Notes: generated by a model not told the origin, from the sequence alone. Positions 35,631 to 47,535 are shown, counted from the first letter of the stretch. The stretch is DNA of 64,000 nucleotides from Leptobrachium leishanense (GCA_009667805.1 CM019063.1:190708661-190772660); one strand, 5' to 3'. Numbers and translations: made by a program.

Positions 35631-35826
35631 GGCTAAGGTCAGACGAAAGCATTTTTAACGTGCGTTTAACCGCACAAAATCACGGCCATGCTAGCAGCAA
35701 ATGACGTCCAATGCCGGGTAACATACGAAGAACGGCCTATCGCGTATTCCGTGAAAAAATACGTCCATTCGTTCGAATGCACTTTTTCACGGACGACGCG
35801 AAAAATGCGTTCGTCTGACCCTAGCC
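35631..35826. mobile_element. Harbinger-like MITE, TTA target duplication
   Basis: The ends GGCTAAGGTCAGACGAAAGC and GCGTTCGTCTGACCCTAGCC are inverted and flanked by TTA. The interior GTGAAAAAATACGTCCATTC block matches the fragment at 1765-1896. It is 196 bp, a short internal-deletion form of the elements at 10819 and 24156. Confidence 0.85.
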
Positions 35827-36174
35827 TTAGCACTTGATATTTTTTACGACGACGCATGCCATTAAATTCAAATTGAATCGACATAGACAATATTTCCATT
35901 GAAAAGTATACCCGGGAAGGCTGATATTCTATTCAAATTTTTATCGGGAATAGAAATGTCGGTAAACGCACTTTGAATCTCCGAACTGAAAAATAATAAA
36001 AAATTTACTGAAAATAAATCGAGTCCAAAACTGGAAAATGAAAACCGCGGCAAGTCTAGAAAACTCTTGAGTCTGTATTCTGCTGAGAGGCCAGATTTGC
36101 AAGAAGATACGCTTATAGGTCTATTCAAAGAAAGGTGAACCTCAGGAGAATGACTGGAGAAGTGAAAATTCTAG

Positions 36175-37707
36175 CAGGGTTATTCAAAGAGAACTGATCT
36201 GGCAAAATAACTGAACACTGAAATTCAGCGTACGGCTACATTTCCTGGCCATTCGGCTATTCAGAGAGCAGGCAATTCGCCAAATGTTGCGAATTGCCTG
36301 CACGTACGTTGCCTGTTCGAGGGCAGTGAATTCCCATAGAGAAGCAATGGTTCGTCTATTCAGAGAACACAAAACAGCAGTGAAAAGTTGCCGAAATGCC
36401 CTGCTATTCGGTGGTTCCATTCGACAGGTTTATTCAGAACAATCCCATAGGCTTCAATGTTAAAAATATTCCAGTTTCAATTCAATATCTAATAAACCAT
36501 TTATTATTTTATTCTGCTGAAAGAGTCTCTTTATTTTTAGATTTTTTTAGGATCTTTTAGGCATTTTTCGGGATTTTTTTGTCAAATTGTTTTTCAGGTT
36601 TTTTTAAATGTGTTTTTTTTTTTCATTTTTCTGTAACAGACATTTTTTATTATCATTCATTTGATCTTATATGTAAATTCCAGACATTTTCATTCAGTCG
36701 TTTTTTTGCAAATGGCGTTTAAATTTTCAAACTTTCAAGCATACTTTTTTTTTTCACCTCGTTCGTCTGCGTGTCGGGTTTTTACGGCGGCTGCTCTGCG
36801 CTGTGATCGGCGGCTAGTCGGGTTTCATGTTCGGTGGGGTTAATCCAGCTGTTTTCGGTGAGTGTTCGGTTACAAGGTTATTCAAAGAGATCCGAATGGC
36901 TGGAGAAAGGTAACCGAACGATGAAAATCAGCGTTCAGTTACCTTTCTTGGCCATTCGGCTATCCGGGCAATTCGCAGGCAGCAGCAGGCAATTCGCCAA
37001 ATCCTGGCGAATTGCCTGAACATACGGTGCCTGTTCGAGGGCAGTGAAATCCCCATGAAAAAGCACTGCTTCGGCTATTCAGAGAACACAAACCAGCAGT
37101 GAAAGGTTCCCGAAATGCTCTGCGATTCGTGGTTTAATTCGACAGGTTTATTCAGGCGAATTCCATAGACTTCAATGTTAAAAATATTCCTGTTTTAATT
37201 CAATATCTAATAAACCGTTCATTATAAAATTCTGCAGTAAAGAGTCTCTTTATTTATAGATTTTTTAGGATATTTTAAGCATTTTTCTGTTTTGTTTTTT
37301 TGTTTTTAAAACAAGTCAGATTTTTTTTAACTTTACTTATTTTTTCAGTAACAGCCCTTATTATTGTCATTCCCTGGATCTCATATGTAAATTTCAGACA
37401 TTCTTGCTTGCTTGCTGAATACACCGCAGGGTCGCCGAAATGGGAAAGCCGATTTGCACCGAATTGAAGAGAACAAAAAGGCACTGAACGTGCGGTGACT
37501 TTTCGAATCTCTTTGAATAACCCTGTTAGTGTTCGGTGGGTTTGCGGTGAGTGTTCTGCGGGTTTGCGGTGGGTTTTCCCTGCTTTATGGGGGCCCTGCG
37601 GTGCTTGCTGAATACACTGCAGGGTCGGCGAAATAGGATCGCCGAATCGCCATGAGTACAGGGAACGAAAAGTCACCGACCGTACAATGACTTTTCGATT
37701 CTCTTCG
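36175..37707. mobile_element. Long CAGGGTTATTC element interrupted by a sister copy
   Basis: It starts CAGGGTTATTCAAAGAGAAC and ends TCTTCGAATAACCCTG, with TAG on both sides. Its body is split at 36873-37525 by another long element of the same family. Removing the insert leaves a unit similar to 32256-33140. Confidence 0.8.
36873..37525. mobile_element. Innermost long CAGGGTTATTC element
   Basis: The ends CAAGGTTATTCAAAGAGATC and GAATCTCTTTGAATAACCCTG-like sequence are inverted and flanked by TTA on both sides (36870-36872 and 37526-37528). This is the youngest insertion of the nest. Confidence 0.8.
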
Positions 37708-38082
37708 AATAACCCTGTAGGTCAAAACCCTGTAGGTCAAATTCTCCCATTTATCTTACTTACCAAATCGGCTATTTGGTCTAGATTGTTCTCTTCTCCT
37801 GCCAGTTCTTCTGGTTTTCACCTTTCTCTGAATAACCCTTTTAGTTTTTAATAGCAAGAGGGCTGCTAATATTTGCCAGTAGATTTTATATTCTTATTTG
37901 TTCATTGTATGTTTGTTTGACCCACCCATTGTACAGAAATGTTGGATATGTTGGCGCTTTGTAAAGAAATGCAATTAATGGGCCACTCGCATGCACAAAC
38001 AGCCCTACTAATATAGTGGCTTATATACCCATGTGTCTTGGCTAAAGAGAAAAAGTGTTTTTTTTTCTTCTTAAACGCTTAC

Positions 38083-38241
38083 CTTGTTACCATTGTTATA
38101 CATGGCCACCAAGCACAGTACATGATACATGTGGCTGCACTTTCCCAGCTTTCCCACTAGTTCGGCACGAAGCCCTCTGTGGCTGAGTACCCCATCATAG
38201 CCAGATGCAGTCACTAGACGCTCCATGCAGATGGTACAATC
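38083..38241 (-). CDS. DTX1: DTX1 exon: RING finger
   Basis: Deltex-1 is a RING E3 ubiquitin ligase that modulates Notch signalling. This 53-codon minus-strand exon follows TTACCCTTCCAG and ends before GTAAGC. It reads DCTICMERLVTASGYDGVL, then GKCSHMYHVLCLVAMYNNGN. CTIC, the later Cys, the His residues and LC are RING zinc ligands, completed by CPTC in the exon at 34146. The match to recalled DTX1 is very close; DTX4 is the nearest alternative but would not sit beside RASAL1. Confidence 0.96.
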
Positions 38242-38329
38242 CTGGAAGGGTAAAGAGGCTTTTGTTAGCACCAAAGATACAATAGTGATATAGTATGCCT
38301 TTATTACCAGCAAAACAATGCATTTCAAT

Positions 38330-38878
38330 TTCCATGTTTAAAGCTAGGGCTTCTCCTTTGAATAGTTGTTACGTTGAGAAAGGGAAGCAATTGCAGGAAG
38401 GAATGTGGGAGTACAACTCTATTACGGATACACAATGCAGCGTGTAGTGGCACAATAACTGAGAGAACCACAAAGGTCAGAGTAAATATCTCTATATCTG
38501 TTTGAAAACAAATAATGCGTCCCTAGAACTTTTCCTGCAAGTTTTCAATGTTGTGTTTAAGTTAAGGCTCTGTTTTTGGGTACCTTACAACTAGTAAATT
38601 CCAAGAAAAATAAGATTCCAAAGTCAAGTCCAACCAGATCTCCTTTTTCTTGTTGGGCTTTGAAAACCTTGTATTTAGCTTTGTAACTAACCATTAATCC
38701 AGGCCTGACAGCTTAATTAAAAAAATAAGATATCATTTTACTGTAATCACACAACTACTATATTCTGCCATGGCAGGTAGTGACCTGGTGGTGGAAATAT
38801 TCAGTCAAGTGAATTTCAAAAGTCTATACATTTATAAATGAAAACTAATTTAAAAGATGGTTGCTTAAAATAAATATT
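38330..38878 (-). other. DTX1 intron sequence; nothing recognised
   Basis: No repeat terminus or exon recognised. Confidence 0.3.
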
Positions 38879-39060
38879 CAGGGTTATTCAGAGAGAGGTG
38901 AAAAGCAGGAGAATGACTGGAGAATGGAAAATTCTAGGTCAAAATAGCCAATTTGGAAAGTGAGATAAATGGGAGAATTTTTCTGGTTTGGCTATTTTGA
39001 CCTAAAATTTTCCATTTTCCAGTCATTCTCCTGCTTTTCACCTCTCTATGAATAACCCTG
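38879..39060. mobile_element. Short CAGGGTTATTC MITE, best-preserved copy
   Basis: The 182-bp palindrome has ends CAGGGTTATTCAGAGAGAGG and CCTCTCTATGAATAACCCTG, flanked by ATT on both sides. Confidence 0.88.
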
Positions 39061-39240
39061 ATTGAGTTATTGAGAGAAATATAAATTCCAGCAGCTCACT
39101 CCTTAAAAATGTGTCAGAACGTAAGGATTTAGCTTAAAACGACACTCTATGTAAAAATATGCTTGTTTTTATTAGCTAATTTCTAAATAATATCATAAAA
39201 AGTGAAGTCTGTCTTTTAAAACACTCTAAGTGTCATTTGC

Positions 39241-42200
39241 AAGTGGCATTCTTAAATGGACATCCAGAGTTGATTCCTGGAGTTGCGGGACTGGAGGAAG
39301 GAACTGCAAGGCCCACTTTCTACTCCGGTAAACTCACGTCTATATCATGCTTTCTCTCACGCTTCTACTCTTTACTTCTACCTTTCTCCTTAAATGGAAC
39401 TCCTGCCCCTCTACCACGGACCCCTACACTATCTGCATCTCTCCCTCCCTCCTCTCGTCCCACATGATGGCCTCGCATGAGCTCCTTTGTTTCCTCCGAA
39501 CATGGTCTCCCTCTAACTCTCGTGCTGCCAATCACTCCCACAAATCCCATTCCCACCTTCTCTTTCTCACCCTCCTGCTGTTACTCTATTCAGGTGACAT
39601 ATCCCCTAACCCTGGCCCCACAACACATCCAATACTTCCCTCTCATCCTATCTCCATCGCACATAAATCCCCTCCCTGCAAGCCCAGCAACCTCATTCCC
39701 ATAATCCCTCAGCGCCTGTCCTCTTTCTCCTGCGCCCTCTGGAACGCTCGCTCTGTGTGCAACAAACTCACAGCAATCCATGACCTCTTCCTTTCAAACT
39801 CCTTCAACCTCCTAGCTTTAACTGAAACCTGGCTAACTCCCTCTGACACGGCCTCCGTTGCTGCTCTCTCACATGGCGGTCTACACTTGAGCCATACCCC
39901 CAGACCGGGTGAGAGAAATGGGGGCGGGGTCGGAATCCTGCTCTCTCCCACCTGCACCTACCAGCATCTCCCTCCACCCCCATCCCTCTCCTTCTCCTCC
40001 TTCGAGGCACACTGCATCCGCCTGTTCTCTCCTCTGGCCCTCAGGGTGGCAGTCATCTACCGCCCACCGGGACCAACCTCCCAGTTCTTTGACCACTTTG
40101 CTACCTGGCTTTCTCACTTTCTGTCTTCTAATCTTCCATGCCTAATTCTCGGGGACTTCAACATTCCCATTGACGATCCTTCCGCCCCTGCTGCCTCCAA
40201 ACTTCTTTCACTCACGTCCTCCCTTGGACTCACACAATCCTCCCTCCTCCCTACCCACCGCGATGGCCACGCTATTGACCTTGTCTTTTCCAACCTCTGC
40301 TCCATTACTGAGTTCAACTATCGCCCTTTCCCCATCTCTGACCACCACCTTCTCTCTTTCAACCTATCTGGACTTCCTAAACACCCTGCTCCCCCACCCC
40401 GCACACAAACTCACAGAAATCTACAGGCTGTGGACCCCCATCAATTCTCCAACCTACTTCACCACCTCCCTCATACCTCATCCTTCACCTGCCCTGATGC
40501 TGCCACTAATCACTACAACACTACGCTTATCTCTGCTCTAGACACTCTTGCTCCTCTTCGACTCTGTAAGGCCCCACGCCGCCAGCTTCAGCCCTGGCAC
40601 ACCCTCCAGACTCGCTACCTGCAAAGATGCTCCCGCACCGCAGAGCGTGCCTGGAGGAAATCCCGCTCTGAAGCTGATTTTGTTCACTTCAAGTTTATTC
40701 TCCGGTCATACACCTCTGCCCTCCACTTGGCCAAACAATCCTTCTTCTCATCTCTTATATCTACACTGTCCTCCAACCCTAAACGGCTCTGGTCCACCTT
40801 CAACACCCTCCTCTACCCACCTGCACCTCCCCCCTCAGCTGCCTTCAGCGCTCAAGACCTGGCAGACTACTTCCTCAGTAAAACTTTAACTATCAGAAGC
40901 AACATCCCAACACAAGATAGTTATCTGCCACCTCCACTCCCACAGGTCCCATCTGCCACCCTCTGCCGCTTCCTCCCAGCCACTGAGGAGGAAGTCAATT
41001 CCTTATTGTCCTCCTCACATCTCACCACGTGCCCGCTCGACCCCATTCCCTCACATCTAATTCCTCCCCTCTCCTCCTCCCTCACCCCTGCTCTCACACA
41101 CATCTTCAACCTATCTCTCTCCACTGGCTCCTTTCCATCCGCCTTCAAACACGCGCTAGTTACCCCTTTACTAAAGAAACCATCCCTAGATCCCAACTCT
41201 CCATCCAACTACCGTCCTGTATCCCTGCTTCCCTTTACCTCTAAGCTCTTAGAAAAACTAGTCTTCAACTGCCTCTCCATCTTCCTGTCCTCCAATTCCC
41301 TACTTGACCCCCTGCAATCTGGCTTCCGTCCCCTACACTCAACTGAAACTGCCCTCACCAAAGTCACCAACGACCTCCTAACTGCTAAAAACCATGGCCA
41401 CTATTCTATTCTCATCCTGCTTGACCTCTCGGCTGCATTTGACACTGTTGACCACCCCCTCCTTCTACAGACCCTCAACTCTCTGGGTCTCGGGGACACT
41501 GCACTTGCTTGGGTTGACTCCTATTTATCCAACAGGTCCTTCTGTGTGTCCTTTGCTGGTAACTCCTCCTCTTCATTGCCTCTATCTGTTGGTGTACCTC
41601 AAGGCTCTGTCCTTGGTCCGCTGCTCTTTTCCATCTACACCTCCTCCCTGGGCAAAATCATCAACAGCTTTGGCTTTAATTACCACCTCTACGCTGATGA
41701 CACTCAGATCTACCTCTCTACCCCTGATCTCTCTCCCCCTGTCCTTTCAAAAGTCAGTGACTGTTTATCTGGCATCTCCTCCTGGATGGCCTCCCACCAC
41801 CTAAAGATCAACATGTCAAAGACTGAGCTCCTACTTATTCCTCCCTCTAATGCCGCCCCACCTCCTGACTTCTCTATCACGGTGGAGGGTATCACCATCT
41901 CCCCATCAAACCAAGTTCGCTGTCTTGGAGTTACACTGGACTCTGCTCTTTCCTTCATCCCCCACATCAAGTCTCTTTCCTCCTCCTGCCGATACCAACT
42001 GCGTAATATTTACAGAATTCGGCCATTTCTTACCGCTGTCGCCACAAAACAACTCATACACGCCCTGGTAATCTCCCGACTCGACTATTGCAATAATCTC
42101 TTATCTGGCCTCCCTCTGTCCCACCTCTCCCCCCTACAATCCATCCTGAACGCCTCCGCCAGGCTAATTCACCTCACCCGCCGCTCTGTCTCTGCCGCTT

Positions 42201-42758
42201 CCCTCTGCGAGTCCCTTCACTGGCTCCCCATCCACTGCAGAATTAAGTTCAAAATCCTTATCCTTACCTACAAAACCCTCACTAACTCAGCTCCCCACTA
42301 CCTGTCCTCACTAATCACCAAATACACCCCAGCCCGCTCCCTAAGGTCAAACAGTGACCTGCGCCTAGCTTCTCCCCGCATCACCTCTTCCCATGATAGA
42401 CTGCAGGATTTCTCACGCGCAGCCCCCACTCTCTGGAACGCTCTCCCTCGTACTGTCAGACTTTCCCCTAACTTCTCTTCCTTCAAACACTCCCTTAAAA
42501 CGTTCCTATTTAGGGAAGCCTACCACCCAACTCACTGACGCAACCATCAATCACTCTCACCTTACAGTCCTCTCCTCCTGTTTCCAACCCCAACCCTCCC
42601 AGATTGTGAGTTCCTACGGGAATAGGGCCCTCATCTCCTCCTGTACTGTTTGTCAAATGTTGTTCAATATATTGTAACCCTGTCTATACTGTGCTTATTG
42701 TACAGCGCTGCGGAATATGCTGGCGCTTTATAAATAAAGAATAATAATAATGATAAAA
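39241..42758 (+). mobile_element. Full-length L2-clade LINE with intact ORF
   Basis: The 5' end coincides with that of copies 1 and 2. A short leader of about 106 bp is followed by one uninterrupted ORF (39347-42538), a 3' UTR and a tail of AATAAT units. It lies in the 6-kb DTX1 intron (38242-44232), opposite to the gene. It is a candidate for a recently or currently active element. Confidence 0.92.
39347..42538 (+). CDS. L2 polyprotein: 2A-like motif, AP endonuclease, reverse transcriptase
   Basis: The protein has 1063 codons. A hydrophobic leader ([12 protein letters not shown], residues 71-82) leads into GDISPNPGP (83-91), resembling 2A ribosome-skipping sequences. The AP endonuclease follows (about 115-360) with [29 protein letters not shown] (about 268) and SDHHLL. 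The RT (about 600-830) has [10 protein letters not shown] (about 620), [11 protein letters not shown] (about 693), [10 protein letters not shown] and YADDTQIY (about 782). The C-terminal part has [13 protein letters not shown] and [11 protein letters not shown]. The ATG was chosen because copy 1 uses the same one. No separate ORF1 is seen upstream. Confidence 0.92.
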   Translation: MLSLTLLLFTSTFLLKWNSCPSTTDPYTICISPSLLSSHMMASHELLCFLRTWSPSNSRAANHSHKSHSHLLFLTLLLLLYSGDISPNPGPTTHPILPSHPISIAHKSPPCKPSNLIPIIPQRLSSFSCALWNARSVCNKLTAIHDLFLSNSFNLLALTETWLTPSDTASVAALSHGGLHLSHTPRPGERNGGGVGILLSPTCTYQHLPPPPSLSFSSFEAHCIRLFSPLALRVAVIYRPPGPTSQFFDHFATWLSHFLSSNLPCLILGDFNIPIDDPSAPAASKLLSLTSSLGLTQSSLLPTHRDGHAIDLVFSNLCSITEFNYRPFPISDHHLLSFNLSGLPKHPAPPPRTQTHRNLQAVDPHQFSNLLHHLPHTSSFTCPDAATNHYNTTLISALDTLAPLRLCKAPRRQLQPWHTLQTRYLQRCSRTAERAWRKSRSEADFVHFKFILRSYTSALHLAKQSFFSSLISTLSSNPKRLWSTFNTLLYPPAPPPSAAFSAQDLADYFLSKTLTIRSNIPTQDSYLPPPLPQVPSATLCRFLPATEEEVNSLLSSSHLTTCPLDPIPSHLIPPLSSSLTPALTHIFNLSLSTGSFPSAFKHALVTPLLKKPSLDPNSPSNYRPVSLLPFTSKLLEKLVFNCLSIFLSSNSLLDPLQSGFRPLHSTETALTKVTNDLLTAKNHGHYSILILLDLSAAFDTVDHPLLLQTLNSLGLGDTALAWVDSYLSNRSFCVSFAGNSSSSLPLSVGVPQGSVLGPLLFSIYTSSLGKIINSFGFNYHLYADDTQIYLSTPDLSPPVLSKVSDCLSGISSWMASHHLKINMSKTELLLIPPSNAAPPPDFSITVEGITISPSNQVRCLGVTLDSALSFIPHIKSLSSSCRYQLRNIYRIRPFLTAVATKQLIHALVISRLDYCNNLLSGLPLSHLSPLQSILNASARLIHLTRRSVSAASLCESLHWLPIHCRIKFKILILTYKTLTNSAPHYLSSLITKYTPARSLRSNSDLRLASPRITSSHDRLQDFSRAAPTLWNALPRTVRLSPNFSSFKHSLKTFLFREAYHPTH

Positions 42759-42904
42759 CCGAAATGGAGAAAAAAGTTTAAAAACCTTTATTTATCCCAT
42801 TGCAAATCCACCAGGTTGATCCACCCACCGTGATACCTCTCATCTCTGGAATTGTGTATTCACATGCTTCTCGTAGAGAAACACTGACGATATAAATTGG
42901 AAAT

Positions 42905-43565
42905 ATGAACAATTATACAGTTACAGTTACAAGTATTTATAAAGCGACAACAAATTCCTTAGCGCTGTACAATGAGAGAGTCAGAATAACAAATATACAT
43001 ACACATTACACACATGGAACAGAAGAGGGGAGGACCCTGCACGAGAGCTTACAATCTAAGAGGAGGGGGGTGACCCATTAGGTGAGGGTGAATAGGGTAA
43101 GTGAAGTGGCGGGTTGCAGGAGGACTTAATGGGAAGAGGAGGAAATGACAGTGGGGAGATCATGGAGTGAGCCAATAGGCTTCTCTAAAGTAATGCGTTT
43201 TCAGGGACTTTTTGAAGGACTGGAGAGATGGAGAGAGTCTAATGTTGCAGGGGGAGGGAGTTCCATAGAAAGGGGGCAGCTCGGGAGAAGTCCGGAAGGC
43301 GAGAGTAAGGGGGTGCAGGTTTGAGGAACAGATAGCAACAGATCATTGGCCGAGCGAAGTGGTGGGGATGGGATGTACCTGGTAATAAGGGAGGAGATGT
43401 AGGCAGGGGTGCAGTAATGGAGAGCTTTGCATGTGAGCACCAATATTTTGAAATTGATTCTAAAGGAGACAGGAAGCCAGTGTAGAGATTGACAGAGAGG
43501 TGAGGTGTGAAAGTTGCGGGAGGTGAGGTGAATGAGTCGGGCACAGGCGTTCATTACAGAATTAT
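42905..43565 (-). mobile_element. L2-like LINE, 5'-truncated, different subfamily
   Basis: On the minus strand a broken frame reads NACARLIHLTSRNFHTSPLC, then QSLHWLPVSFRINFKILVLT and ITRYIPSPPLRSANDLLL. These parallel the C-terminal segment of the intact L2 at 42150-42400. The 3' UTR contains plus-strand CTTACAATCTAAGAGG. Frameshifts separate the frames at 43201-43629 and 43239-43544. Confidence 0.8.
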
Positions 43566-44232
43566 ATGCACACATATTATCAAGTGTACACATCTCAAAC
43601 GCGAACAACAATCCATCATACAGACACATGGCATCATTTATTTGCTTGCCAGACCTGCCTTATATATTTTGAGACATATATCTTACTACCTCATGCAGAA
43701 GGTGGCACAAGGAAGGAGCTGCCCTGCCACATGTAGACATTGCAGGAGGCACATCCTTTATGTAATGAAGGAAGATCATTTGGGACAGGGACAGACTGGG
43801 ACCAACCAAAACAACTCAGCAAAAATTAAGAAGGACATCCTGCTCCCCCCCCCCCCCATTGTGTCCCATCCTGTGCTCTCAGGGAGGGGCTGAGACAGAC
43901 AGACGCACAGACAAACACACATACATACACACAAAAACACAGAGATACACACAAAGATACAGAGAGAGAGATGCAGACACACAGATATAAATTATGGCAC
44001 ATACAAATACACAAAGAGGCAAAGAGAGTCAGAAACACATGGGAAGACAGACGTACACACATGACCTTTGCCTTGAGCCTAACCTTATTGTTCTGGGCCT
44101 GCAATCTCTGATCAGGACCAGGGACATCTACGTTGAGCCTTTTGTCCTGGGTGCTGCAGATATATATCTTTTGGCTGCTCTGTAAATCCATAAAACCATC
44201 CTTAACCAATTAAACAAACTTTTCTCACTTAC
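43566..44232. other. DTX1 intron with CA-rich low complexity
   Basis: Mostly unassigned. A C run at 43846 and a degenerate ACACA/GACAGA microsatellite at about 43895-44010 are visible. Confidence 0.4.
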
Positions 44233-44294
44233 CTCATCTGGGGGTGACTTGACTTTTTGTATGTACCGCCGTACTACTTCTTCTGGATTCTTAC
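44233..44294 (-). CDS. DTX1: DTX1 exon: linker just before the RING
   Basis: This 62-bp minus-strand exon follows GAATTTCCCAG and ends before GTAAGT. It joins the preceding exon through a split serine codon (A plus GT) and reads KNPEEVVRRYIQKVKSPPDE, directly followed by DCTICM of the RING exon. It is nearly identical to recalled mammalian DTX1. Confidence 0.95.
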
Positions 44295-44651
44295 CTGGGA
44301 AATTCAGAAAAATTTACTTCATTTTAATGTCACCATGATTATATTAGGCATCATATTGTTCTTTGAGCACTAGCTTAATACAACAATGGACTTCTCTTAT
44401 GTGGACAAATAATAACATTAAATTAAATATACAATAGAGACCTGTATCATATGTGCAGCTAAGTATACTTGTTAAAATAGAGAACGCTAATAGGAAAAAT
44501 TGTAGAATTATTCTTGGTATATTGAGGAACACTGCTCTTAAAGTGTCTATTTTTTGCTAAATGCGGGAAAATAATATATTAATACTAATCTGTAGAGCAC
44601 TTCATACAGTACATGAGATCCCGCACACAAAACTGTTGAATATATTCTCAC

Positions 44652-44813
44652 TTTTTTTCAGGTGCTTCTTTTTGGTTTTCCGGCAGATGCCGCTGATCCC
44701 ACTGACAGGTTTGATGTCCTCTTTGCTGACAGGAGGTGGGTGTAGAATGGGCTTGGGAGCCCTGGTGAGACAGACAGGCAGCCCAGCGGCACACATCAAA
44801 ATGCCAGTCATTC
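44652..44813 (-). CDS. DTX1: DTX1 exon: conserved central segment
   Basis: This 162-bp minus-strand exon lies between GGCTATCCCCAG and the donor GTGAGA. It reads MTGILMCAAGLPVCLTRAPK, then PILHPPPVSKEDIKPV and GICRKTKKKHLKK. It is the conserved region between the proline-rich segment and the RING of deltex-1. It joins the exon at 52427 through a split glycine codon. Confidence 0.95.
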
Positions 44814-46605
44814 CTGGGGATAGCCAAATGGGTATATTGTGTAAATGAATCTCTAGACACAGTGGGTTGTTCCTGCTTATTACAATGTACCGATTCATAG
44901 TTTCAATCCTAGTTTTATTACTATTCTGCTCATATTCAAAGGCTTAGTGTAGCTTTGGTGCTGTGCAAATTGTTTAATGTGAAGGATAGCAATATTATCC
45001 CCTAAAAAAATCTATAATTTTCAGGTTTCTTCAGCTGTCTTTGATATATCTGCAGTCTATTCTCTCTCTTCCTGCAGAATGTTTATCGCAAACTCTGTCT
45101 AAGCACTCTACCACCCTTTATTGTTATGGGTCTGACCCTCTTTCTTTTCCATCCCTTATTTCTTAATCAGCACATATTTTATCTGTGTGTATCTGTCCCT
45201 CTTATTTCTGTTTATTTCTGGACTTGTTTCCTATTTTTCCATTATATTTCTCTCTTATTCTGTCATATTGAAATCAGTCCTTTTCAATACATAACCCTGC
45301 CATACCTAGAGTACGTTACCAAGACTTTCCGACTCCTGAATTCAATCCCCTCCATTTAGACCTCTTGTGTTACATTTTACACACTAACATCCTGTTCCTC
45401 CATTCTAATTCTATATCTCTGACTTATCAAATCTTTTGCAAAACCAAGGCCATTTCAAATTCCTTATTTCACCTTCCCAAGTACCGGTGACAGCCCTATA
45501 ATTAGGCAAAGTAGTTGGCTGTCTACGGCCTCACTCACACTGGAGCCTTGCATGATGGAATGGCAGGTTGGGTTCCCAAAACCCCAGTTTGAGTCACGTT
45601 TCTCTAACCGACTTAGCTCTTGGTTAGTCCCTAGCCGACTGAGGAGGAAAAATGAAAATCCCACAAGTATAGCTATGAATACACACACACAACACACCTA
45701 AAGGTCAATGACACACACACACACACACACACAGATATTCTGTTTAATTTCGGTCCTGTATACACAAATGCACACTGCACCAACTCAATACTGAATTCAA
45801 ACACATTAACACACTGTATAAAACCAATTCTGCATTCATTTGTATTCTGACATTCCACTCAAATACACCACTACCTTCACACACCTCCATGTATCAAGCT
45901 AGCTGTAAGTGTGTCTTGTTTAAGTAAAATATTTGAGTTCATTTATCATAACAAGAAGGGCGCGTCCTTATTTGAGGTTTGCCTACGGCTTTGCTAACTT
46001 TAAAGCTTGTCCATCACTGTCTCTGAGCTCCATGTTATATTTACACTGTACTATTTTGTTTCACCTTCTTCCTCCTCACCAAACCTATACATTTGGTTCC
46101 GATGGTACTCATGTACTTCTGCTCTGTCACACTCGCTAGAGAGCATGAGGAAGGGGACATTCAAAGCCTGATCTGTCACTGTATAGTGCTCCTAATACAG
46201 TCAAATGATCTGGAGAAGTAAACATTATTAACAAATTCACACATTTTACCAAAAATGAGGAATTATGTATTTTGGGACAAAGTTGAGCAGACGGTTTGGG
46301 AAAGCATTCCCTCCAATATTTTTGCATCCTAAAATAAGAAACCCCTTTTGCCAACACTGTTAAGCTTTAACCATATATTAAGTTAAATTATGATACCTAT
46401 ATGATATTTATTATGATTATCACAATGACAAATCTAAAAACTCAGTAAAGATCTTAAAAATAAAAGGGAATATAAAATCTGAGAGTGTGGTGTTGGGTTA
46501 AGTGTAAGATGACAATGGATAGTTTTGGGGACAGAGATGTGGGTGAGTTCCCTCACTTATCCTTATAGGACCTGACCCCTGGATGTATTATGATAGCCTT
46601 CCCTT
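44814..46605 (-). other. DTX1 intron sequence with an AC microsatellite
   Basis: A pure AC run lies at about 45711-45733. No other element is recognised. This is part of the 7.6-kb intron between the exons at 44652 and 52427. Confidence 0.4.
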
Positions 46606-46642
46606 GGGCAGTATTACAAAGTTGGTGCTAACTGCTAAGTAC

Positions 46643-46849
46643 TGGCTGGGTGGAGTAGAGGTAACATCACTGCTCTATAACTGTGGAGACTGTGGAGACA
46701 CAGGTTTGATCCCAGCAAGAGCACCTCTCCAGTAAGTGTCCTTGGGCAAGACAACTAACGGTACACACTCGGCACCCAGGACATACCTGAAAACGAGAGA
46801 AATCTCAATGTATCCTTCCTGGTAAAATACTTTCTCAAAAAAAAAAAAG
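46643..46849 (+). mobile_element. tRNA-derived SINE
   Basis: The head GGCTGGGTGGAGTAGAGG and B-box-like GGTTTGATCCCAGC are followed by AGTGTCCTTGGGCAAGACAA and the LINE-like tail CTCAATGTATCCTTCCTGG with a poly(A) run. Confidence 0.88.
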
Positions 46850-46925
46850 TTAACCAGAGCCGTTGCAAACTTAAAACCTCCATAGACTATAATGGCTCTG
46901 GTAAGTTCACAACAGCTCTGGTTAA

Positions 46926-47535
46926 AGGGACACTCTAAGCAACATGACCACCTAAGCTATTTTAGGTGGTCATGATGCCCAGAGTATGCTGCCCTCTGTC
47001 CCCCCTCCCTCCGCTCAGCGGTTCAGCTGTAAATGCTGAAAACAGCTGAGAGAGGCGGAGAACTTTACTCCGCCCTCCCAGCTGTCAGTGAGCAGAGCGG
47101 GAATCATATTTCCCGCTTCTGCCGACTTTTGCTGAGTAGGAGACGTCATCGGCTTTCAGCGCGATGATGTCTCCAACTCACCGCAGAAGCTGGCGGCACC
47201 CTCTGAGGGTTAGTGTTGCGCGCATCCTCTTGCGCGCAACACTAATCCTCAGAGGGAGCCGGGAGGAAGCCTGCCGATTGGCTGGCTTACGTGAGAGGCG
47301 CGCATGCGCGCTTCTCGCGTAAACCAGAAGGCAAGTCGGATAGAAGAAGGACGGGAGCGGAAGAGGAGGGAGGTGAGTATAAAAAAAAAAAAAAAACAGC
47401 GCTGGAAACAAGAGGATTTTAGGGTAAGTATTACAGTTACAAACACAAAAACAAAAAATAACAATTTATTAAGGGAATAGGGATAGGTTAGGATTAAAAA
47501 ACGGGGGGGGGGTGATTTTTTGTTAGAGTGTCCCT
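46926..47535. mobile_element. T2/Kolobok-like MITE, TTAA target duplication
   Basis: TTAA (46922-46925 and 47536-47539) flanks ends AGGGACACTCTAAGC and TTAGAGTGTCCCT. The interior has a palindrome around TTGCGCGCATCCTCTTGCGC and a CGCGCATGCGCGC core shared with 33418-34110. Confidence 0.8.

Larger units (their letters stand above)
36117..37840. mobile_element. Short CAGGGTTATTC MITE hosting a two-level nest
   Basis: The left half (36117-36174, GTCTATTCAAAGAAAGGTG through AAAATTCTAG) and right half (about 37708-37840, AGGTCAAATTCTCCC through GAATAACCCTT) are halves of one short palindromic MITE. They are separated by the long element 36175-37707, which duplicated TAG. Confidence 0.75.
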
